Assembly: GCA_934177545.1 (NCBI GenBank)
Contig: CAKPPI010000032.1
Coordinates: 1-10,188 of the forward strand
Direction of reading: 5' to 3'
Length of the DNA: 10,188 nucleotides
Origin: an uncultured Bacilli bacterium
Lineage (GTDB): Bacteria > Bacillota_I > Bacilli_A > RF39 > UBA660
This document shows positions 5,567 through 10,188 of this stretch, one piece after another; within the stretch, counting starts at the first letter, position 1, and each line of letters begins with the position of its first letter. The notes under the pieces are model-generated. The model ran no database searches. It saw only the letters and a list, made by a program, of their open reading frames with translations, and had not been told where the DNA came from. The position numbers and the translations under genes are program-made.

Positions 5567-7582
5567 ATGAAAGATAAAAAGAAAAAAAGTTTATTTAATT
5601 ATGTTATTTTATTAGCAGTATTAATAATTCCTTTTATGTATAGTTTCTTTTATCTAAAAGCATATTGGAATCCATATGGAAAAGGTAATCTTGATAATTT
5701 ACCGGTTGCTATTGTAAATGAAGATGAAGGAGAAAAAGGTAAGGAGTTAGTTAATAGCTTAAAAGAAAAAAACACTTTAAAATTAAGTGTAGTAGATGAA
5801 GATAAGGCAAGTGATGGACTTACTAATCAAAAGTATTATGCTGTAATAACTATTCCAAAAGATTTTACTAGTAGCCTAGAAAGTGCTAGTAGTAGTAAGA
5901 AAAAACATCCAACAATTACTTATTCACCAAATCAAAAGACTAATTATTTAGCAAGTCAAATAATTGATAAAGTAGTAACTACTGTAGAAGCTAATCTAGA
6001 TAATACAGCTAATGCTACGATAATAGCTGGTCTTGCTAGTAGTTTAGAAAAAGTACCAAGTTCACTAGATACCGTAGTAGATGGTTTTAGCAAGTTAAGT
6101 GATGGAACTGATAAGTTAGTTGATGGTAGTAAAAGTGTTAGTGATGGAACCGATACTTTAGCTAATGGTTATCAAGAGTTTCATCAAGGTTTAGAACAAG
6201 TAAGTGAAGGATCAAATACCTTTACTACTAACTTTAATGAACTAAATGAAGGATTAAATAAGTTAAGTTTGGAAACATCAAAACTAGATGAGTTAAAGAT
6301 GAGTGCTCCAATATTAACAACTAGTATTGCTAACTTGACACTTGGATCAAACAATCTTACTGCTAGTCTTAGTAATTATGTGGAAGGTAGTAAAAAAATA
6401 TCAACTTATGCAAATAATGCTGCTAATACTATTGTTAGTATGCTAAGTAGTAGTTGTGAAGGAAGAGAAAGGTGTCTTGGTGATACAACTGGTGATATGA
6501 CTAACTTATATAAGACAAGTGTTTTCCTACTTACTAAGAATGAGAAAGGACTTAATAGTTTTGAAACTATTAGTTATGGTAGTGATGCTATAGTAGATGG
6601 TAATAACAAGATAAATGCTGGCTTGAATGAATTAAATGAAAAAACAGCATCACTTGAGACATTACCTAGTTCAATAGATGCCTTACAAACTGCTATAAAT
6701 AGTGCTAAAGTAGGTAGTGATAAATTAAAAGAGGGTAATGATACTCTTAATCAAGGAGTTAATAAATTATTAACTAATTCTACTACTATTAAAAATGGTT
6801 TATTAACTTTATCATCTGGTTCTAAGACTTTAAATAATGGTTTAATAACACTAGATAATAGTGTTAAAGATGCTAAGAATACAGTTAAGAGTAAGAAAGA
6901 TGCAACAGAAGAAGAGGTGTCTCCATTAAAAGATATAAGTAAATATAGTGAAAATGTTGTTAAAGTAGACAAAAAGGTAGTTAATGAAGTACCATCATAT
7001 GGAACAGCTTTCTCACCATTCTTTATTTCTATTGCTTTATGGGTAGGAGCTTTAATGTTATATATCATCTTATACTTTGATAAAGAGAATAGATTTGAAA
7101 AATTATCTATTGATAATCCAAATCATTTAAAAAGAACATTCTATTATCATGTACTTGGAACTATGGCTGGTATCATTTTGGCCTTCTTACTACAAGTATT
7201 ATTAGATTTTGAAATTACATCTATTCCACTTTATTATTTTTCAATAGTATTAATTGCTAATACTTTTGTAGCTCTTATTGAATTTTTAATTCTAAACTTT
7301 AAAGATGTTGGTAAGTTTATTGCTTTAATTCTACTTGTTTTACAACTTGCAGCAGCGGGAGGAACATTCCCAATTGAAACAGTAACTAAATCATTTAGAT
7401 TCTTACATCCATTATTACCAATGACTTATACAATTGGTTTATTAAGAGAATCATTAATGACTATTGAAGGAAACTTATTAAGTAAAAACTTAATTATTGT
7501 TATTTCAATATGTTTAGTATTTGTAGTACTTAATCTTGTAAAAGACTTAAGATATGAAAAAAATAGAAGAACTGGTAACTAA
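5567..7582 (+). CDS. YhgE/Pip-family membrane protein (ABC-2-like)
   Basis: A 671-aa YhgE/Pip-type protein. The N-terminal membrane helix (about residues 9-30) is followed by the family signature WNPYG (34-38) and LPVAIVNEDEG (45-55). A long outer region follows, with glycine-spaced coiled-coil repeats from about 175 to 470 (LSDGTDKLVDGS, VSDGTDTLANG). The C-terminal part (482 to about 665) has five further hydrophobic helices, including the TM core with AAAGGTFP. Relatives include Bacillus YhgE and the lactococcal phage infection protein Pip; the family is used by some phages as receptor and resembles the membrane parts of ABC-2 exporters. The native substrate is not known. It is shorter than Pip (about 900 aa), mainly in the coiled part. 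C297 and C303 could form a disulfide loop. The ribosome site GAGGGGG is 9 bases upstream; TetR control is likely. Confidence 0.92.
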   Translation: MKDKKKKSLFNYVILLAVLIIPFMYSFFYLKAYWNPYGKGNLDNLPVAIVNEDEGEKGKELVNSLKEKNTLKLSVVDEDKASDGLTNQKYYAVITIPKDFTSSLESASSSKKKHPTITYSPNQKTNYLASQIIDKVVTTVEANLDNTANATIIAGLASSLEKVPSSLDTVVDGFSKLSDGTDKLVDGSKSVSDGTDTLANGYQEFHQGLEQVSEGSNTFTTNFNELNEGLNKLSLETSKLDELKMSAPILTTSIANLTLGSNNLTASLSNYVEGSKKISTYANNAANTIVSMLSSSCEGRERCLGDTTGDMTNLYKTSVFLLTKNEKGLNSFETISYGSDAIVDGNNKINAGLNELNEKTASLETLPSSIDALQTAINSAKVGSDKLKEGNDTLNQGVNKLLTNSTTIKNGLLTLSSGSKTLNNGLITLDNSVKDAKNTVKSKKDATEEEVSPLKDISKYSENVVKVDKKVVNEVPSYGTAFSPFFISIALWVGALMLYIILYFDKENRFEKLSIDNPNHLKRTFYYHVLGTMAGIILAFLLQVLLDFEITSIPLYYFSIVLIANTFVALIEFLILNFKDVGKFIALILLVLQLAAAGGTFPIETVTKSFRFLHPLLPMTYTIGLLRESLMTIEGNLLSKNLIIVISICLVFVVLNLVKDLRYEKNRRTGN

Positions 7583-7603
7583 TTTATCAGTTCTTTTCCT
7601 TTT
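7567..7603 (+). terminator. Terminator of the tetR-yhgE/pip operon
   Basis: A 12-bp stem with one G-U pair (7567-7578 with 7584-7595) and a 5-base loop, followed by a T-rich tail. The stem begins within the last codons and the stop TAA (7580-7582) lies in the loop. Confidence 0.82.
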
Positions 7604-7613
7604 TTTATAAATA

Positions 7614-7622
7614 TGGTATAAT
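7614..7622 (+). promoter_or_regulatory. Extended -10 promoter of the repeat-protein operon
   Basis: TGGTATAAT (7614-7622) lies just after the preceding terminator, with only T-rich sequence where a -35 would be. The expected start near 7629 leaves a leader of about 25 bases with the ribosome site AAAGGGGG (7641-7648). Confidence 0.65.
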
Positions 7623-7654
7623 ATAACGAAAATTATATGTAAAGGGGGAAAAAT

Positions 7655-8170
7655 ATGATAGGAGAATATAACTTAAAACTATTATGTGATAAATATGGTA
7701 TTTCATCAGATAGTATTGTTAATAAAAATAATAATATACTTACTTATGGAGAATATGATGATATTGATAAAACACTAAATTATTTAATAAATGAACTTAA
7801 AATTAGTAAGGCCAATATAAAAAAGTGTCCTAGTATTTTATATAGAAATGTTGCTGCTATAAAAGACAATATTAATTTTTTTAATCAAAACAACGTATCG
7901 TTTTCATCAATTGAAGCTTGTTTGCACGTATTATCAACAGAGCCTAATAGTTTGAAAGACACATATGATTATGTAGAAGAAAATTATGGGATAGAATCTA
8001 TTAATAAGAATACATCAGTTTTATCTTGTGATAAAAATTTAGTAATTTCAGTTGAAAAGCTAGGATTAGATAAAAGTTGGAATTTAGTGATAGCTTCTTG
8101 TATCGGTTTTGGCTCTACCACTTTAGAAGAAGTTGAAAATATTGTTAATAGTATGGAATTTAAAACTTAT
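7655..8170 (+). repeat. Long direct repeat, copy 1 (N-terminal region of the paralogous genes)
   Basis: This 516-bp stretch corresponds without gaps to 9587-10102. The copies differ at many silent and some replacement sites, so the duplication is not brand new. With the repeat units beyond it, the pair could recombine and delete or expand the cluster. Confidence 0.9.
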
Positions 8171-9304
8171 CCTGAATTATTTACGTCACAGACATTGGCT
8201 CATGGTAAAATAAAAGAAATTAAAGAAATGATAGATAGCCAAGAATCTAAAGAGCATCCAGAGTTATTCACTTCAGAAGTACTGGCTCATGCTAAGATAG
8301 AAGAAATTAAGAAAATGATAAATAGTAAAGAATTCAAAGAATATCCAGAGTTATTTACATCACAAACACTATCTCGTGCTAAAATAGAAGATATTCAAGA
8401 AATGATAAATAGCAAAGAATTTAAAGAACATCCTGAATTATTCACATCACAGACAATAGCTCATGCTAAGATAAAAGATATTCAAAAAATGATAAATAGC
8501 AAAGAGTTTAAAGAACATAAAGAGTTATTCACCTCAGAAGTACTGGCTCATTCTAAGATAAAAGGAATTCAAGAAATGATACGTAGTGAAGAGTTTAAAG
8601 AATATCCAGAGTTATTTACATCACAAACACTATCTCGTGCTAAAATAGAAGATATTCAAGAAATTATAAATAGTAAAGAATTCAAAGAATATCCTGAATT
8701 ATTTACGTCACAGACAATATCTCATGCTAAGATAGAAGATATTAAAAAAATAATTCACAGTGAAGAATTTAAAGAACATCCGGAGTTATTTACCTCACAA
8801 ACATTAGCTTATGCCAAGATAGAAGATATTAAAAAAATGATACATAGTAAAGAATTTAAAGAGCATAAAGAGTTATTTACTTCGCAAACACTAGCTCATG
8901 CTAAAATAGAAGATATTCAAAAACTATTAGAAATGTCATATTGGAATGATATAAGATATAAAGAGTTGTTAACATCTTCAGTTGCAGCAAAATCTAAACA
9001 AATGATTATTAAACTACCTGTTTTATTTAAAATGGCTGAGTATTATAAAATTGATGGATATCTAACTACTTCGTTTTTGATACTTTCACCAAGTCAAAAC
9101 TTTGCTTTAATAAATTATTTAAATGATAATAATATGCCTTTAATAGAAAATGATAAATTAAATAGGGTATTTGGGAAACAACCTGGTGTATTAAAGAAAA
9201 AATATGGAATAGATATAAAAGAACAGATGCTAAAATATGATTTTAGTAAATTTAGTTTTGATGAAGATACAAAGAAAGGTGGTAGTAAGAATGCAGTTAG
9301 ATAG
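7655..9304 (+). CDS. Repeat protein: mTERF-like N-terminus plus nine tandem 29-residue repeats
   Basis: A 549-aa all-helical protein without signal peptide or membrane segment. Residues 1-172 show diverged repeats of about 30 residues with landmarks such as KKCPSILYRN (56-65), INFFNQNNVSFSSIEACL (73-90) and STEPNSL (94-100). This L-x-P / hydrophobic / NNVS pattern resembles mTERF-type helical repeats (by eye, unsearched). From residue 173 come nine near-identical 29-residue repeats with consensus PELFTSQTLAHAKIEDIQ-MINSKEFKEH, here abbreviated as the motif PELFTS...KIEDI...EFKEH. A degenerate tenth (KELLTS, 436) and a C-terminal domain (436-549) close the protein. ATG 7655 has a good AAAGGGGG site. 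The 3' end overlaps the 92-aa gene by 14 bases. A paralogue follows at 9587. An alpha-solenoid binding nucleic acid or protein is the best guess; function unknown. Confidence 0.88.
   Translation: MIGEYNLKLLCDKYGISSDSIVNKNNNILTYGEYDDIDKTLNYLINELKISKANIKKCPSILYRNVAAIKDNINFFNQNNVSFSSIEACLHVLSTEPNSLKDTYDYVEENYGIESINKNTSVLSCDKNLVISVEKLGLDKSWNLVIASCIGFGSTTLEEVENIVNSMEFKTYPELFTSQTLAHGKIKEIKEMIDSQESKEHPELFTSEVLAHAKIEEIKKMINSKEFKEYPELFTSQTLSRAKIEDIQEMINSKEFKEHPELFTSQTIAHAKIKDIQKMINSKEFKEHKELFTSEVLAHSKIKGIQEMIRSEEFKEYPELFTSQTLSRAKIEDIQEIINSKEFKEYPELFTSQTISHAKIEDIKKIIHSEEFKEHPELFTSQTLAYAKIEDIKKMIHSKEFKEHKELFTSQTLAHAKIEDIQKLLEMSYWNDIRYKELLTSSVAAKSKQMIIKLPVLFKMAEYYKIDGYLTTSFLILSPSQNFALINYLNDNNMPLIENDKLNRVFGKQPGVLKKKYGIDIKEQMLKYDFSKFSFDEDTKKGGSKNAVR
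8171..8953 (+). repeat. Nine tandem 87-bp in-frame repeats
   Basis: Units begin at 8171, 8258, 8345, 8432, 8519, 8606, 8693, 8780 and 8867, each 87 bp (29 codons); the ninth diverges after KIEDIQK. Units 2-4 and 5-7 share a three-unit order (EVLAH, QTLSR, QTI-H), so a 261-bp block has duplicated. Units 3 and 6 are identical over 68 bases (8336-8403 and 8597-8664), pointing to recent duplication or gene conversion. Confidence 0.95.
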
Positions 9305-9569
9305 TCTTGATATTAAAGTATTAAGAGAGAATTTTTCTGATAAGGAAATAGCAAAGATTGATGTTTTAAATATTTCTAAAATATTTAGATATTTACAAGA
9401 AAATAATGTTTATTATGCTAAGGATTTATTATTATCATCTCTTGATTTGTTTCTGTTACCAGTAGAAGATTTTATAAACAGGTTTGAAAAATTAAAAACT
9501 AGATTAGGTACTGATTTTGTAGATAAACTAGGAGAAGATTCATCTCTTATCGAAATAATGTATGAATAA
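9291..9569 (+). CDS. Unknown 92-aa helical protein between the two repeat-protein genes
   Basis: A small, soluble-looking, probably all-helical protein. I start at ATG 9291: the site AAAGGTGG (9275-9282) lies 8 bases upstream, while the longer in-frame start at 9237 adds only out-of-frame text from the previous gene. It overlaps the 549-aa gene by 14 bases, suggesting coupled translation. The pattern ISKIFRYLQENNVYYAKDLL followed by LDLFLLPVEDFINRFEKLK and RLGTDFVDKL recalls one to two helical repeats of the same mTERF-like type as the N-terminus of its neighbours, so it may pack with them or be a detached repeat module. It has no Cys. It lies 17 bases before the next paralogue, inside one operon. 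Function unknown. Confidence 0.8.
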   Translation: MQLDSLDIKVLRENFSDKEIAKIDVLNISKIFRYLQENNVYYAKDLLLSSLDLFLLPVEDFINRFEKLKTRLGTDFVDKLGEDSSLIEIMYE

Positions 9570-9586
9570 AGTAGAGGAGAAAGTTT

Positions 9587-10102
9587 ATGATAGAAGAATA
9601 TAGTTTAAAATTATTATGTGATAAATATGGTGTTTCAAAAGAAAATATTGTTAACAAAAATAATAATATTTTATCTAAAGGCGAATATGAAGATATTGAT
9701 AAAACACTAGATTACTTAATAAATGAATTAAAAGTTAATAAGAAAAATATAGAAAAGTGTCCTAGTATTTTATATAGGAATGTTGATGCTATAAAGGATA
9801 ATATTGATTTTTTAAAGCAAAACAATGTATCATTTTCATCAATAGAATCATGTTTACATGTCTTATCATCAGAACCTAATAGTTTGAAAGATACATATAA
9901 TTATGTAAAAGAAAATTATGGAGTAGAGTCTATTAATAAGAATACATCAGTTTTACCTTGTAATAAAGATTTAATAATTGCAGTTGAAAAGTTAGGATTA
10001 GATAAAACTTGGAATTTAGTGGTAGCTTCCTGTATCGGATTTGGCTCTACAACTTTAGAAGAAGTTGAAAATATTGTTAATAGTATAGAATTTAAAACTT
10101 AT
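9587..10102 (+). repeat. Long direct repeat, copy 2
   Basis: The partner of 7655-8170, in the same orientation about 1.9 kb downstream, with the 92-aa gene between the two repeat-protein genes. Confidence 0.9.
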
Positions 10103-10188
10103 CCTGAATTATTTACGTCGCAGACGCTGGCTCATGGTAGCATAAAAGAAATTCAAGAAATGATAAATAGCGAAGAATTTAAAAAATA
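9587..10188 (+). CDS. Second repeat-protein paralogue (3' end beyond the window)
   Basis: The first 200 codons of a paralogue of the 549-aa repeat protein; the frame is open to the window end. Over the 172 residues before the repeats I count about 31 differences from the first copy (about 82% identity by eye), with no indels: both reach the first PELFTS repeat after exactly 516 bases. Conserved blocks include LCDKYG, VNKNNNIL, KCPSILYRNV, NNVSFSSIE, SINKNTSVL and ASCIGFGSTTLEEVENIVNS. The first repeat reads PELFTSQTLAHGSIKEIQ and the second unit is just starting at the edge. ATG 9587 has the site AGAGGAGA (9573-9580). It is the third gene of the operon. Whether its repeat number matches copy 1 cannot be seen here. 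Confidence 0.9.
   Translation, partial: MIEEYSLKLLCDKYGVSKENIVNKNNNILSKGEYEDIDKTLDYLINELKVNKKNIEKCPSILYRNVDAIKDNIDFLKQNNVSFSSIESCLHVLSSEPNSLKDTYNYVKENYGVESINKNTSVLPCNKDLIIAVEKLGLDKTWNLVVASCIGFGSTTLEEVENIVNSIEFKTYPELFTSQTLAHGSIKEIQEMINSEEFKK

Noticed and set aside
6751..7068. Minus-strand frame of 105 codons
   Set aside because: A shadow within the yhgE/pip gene; no ribosome site or promoter.
8171..8953. CRISPR-like array
   Set aside because: The 87-bp units are contiguous, in frame and coding, without spacers.
8171..8953. TAL-effector-type DNA-binding repeats
   Set aside because: Units are 29 rather than 33-35 residues and lack the TAL consensus; only the idea of a modular code is kept as speculation.
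9237..9290. N-terminal extension of the 92-aa protein from ATG 9237
   Set aside because: It is out-of-frame text of the 549-aa gene; ATG 9291 has its own ribosome site.

Overview
The window reads as an AT-rich, tightly packed low-GC Gram-positive chromosome, most likely an uncultured gut member of the Bacilli/Mycoplasmatota side of the Firmicutes. This rests on strong A/T codon bias, G-rich Shine-Dalgarno sites, extended -10 promoters (TGnTATAAT), the ScpA/ScpB pair and a TetR-YhgE/Pip operon. TGA acts as a stop in the RNHCP gene and Trp is written TGG, so the standard bacterial code (11) fits better than the Mycoplasma code.

Layout. 1-687: 3' end of a large, probably surface-exposed protein, closed by a hairpin terminator shared with the convergent RNHCP zinc-ribbon gene (735-1037, minus). 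1117-2386: scpA-scpB, the kleisin and winged-helix subunits of the SMC condensin, with a clear promoter and a terminator hairpin that contains the stop codons of both scpB and the convergent gene. 2407-3734 (minus): a two-gene operon of a small protein-kinase-fold protein and an unknown 194-aa protein. Divergent from it, 3844-4743 holds an unknown protein whose frame stays open past its TAA into a second segment, possibly one gene split by a nonsense change. 4793-4880 (minus): tRNA-Leu(CAA). 5014-7582: a TetR regulator and a YhgE/Pip-type membrane protein, with a perfect inverted repeat between the -35 and -10 boxes of their promoter, probably the TetR operator.

7655-10188 is the most unusual part. 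It is an operon of a 549-aa repeat protein, a 92-aa overlapping partner and a second paralogue of the repeat protein that runs off the window. The N-terminal part looks like mTERF-type helical repeats (seen by eye only, not searched), followed by nine near-identical 29-residue repeats arranged in a higher-order three-repeat pattern. The family is expanding both by gene duplication and by internal repeat duplication. Its function is unknown. A modular alpha-solenoid, possibly binding nucleic acid or protein, is the leading inference.

There is no stretch longer than 300 bases without a gene. No IS element, CRISPR array, rRNA or replication origin was seen.
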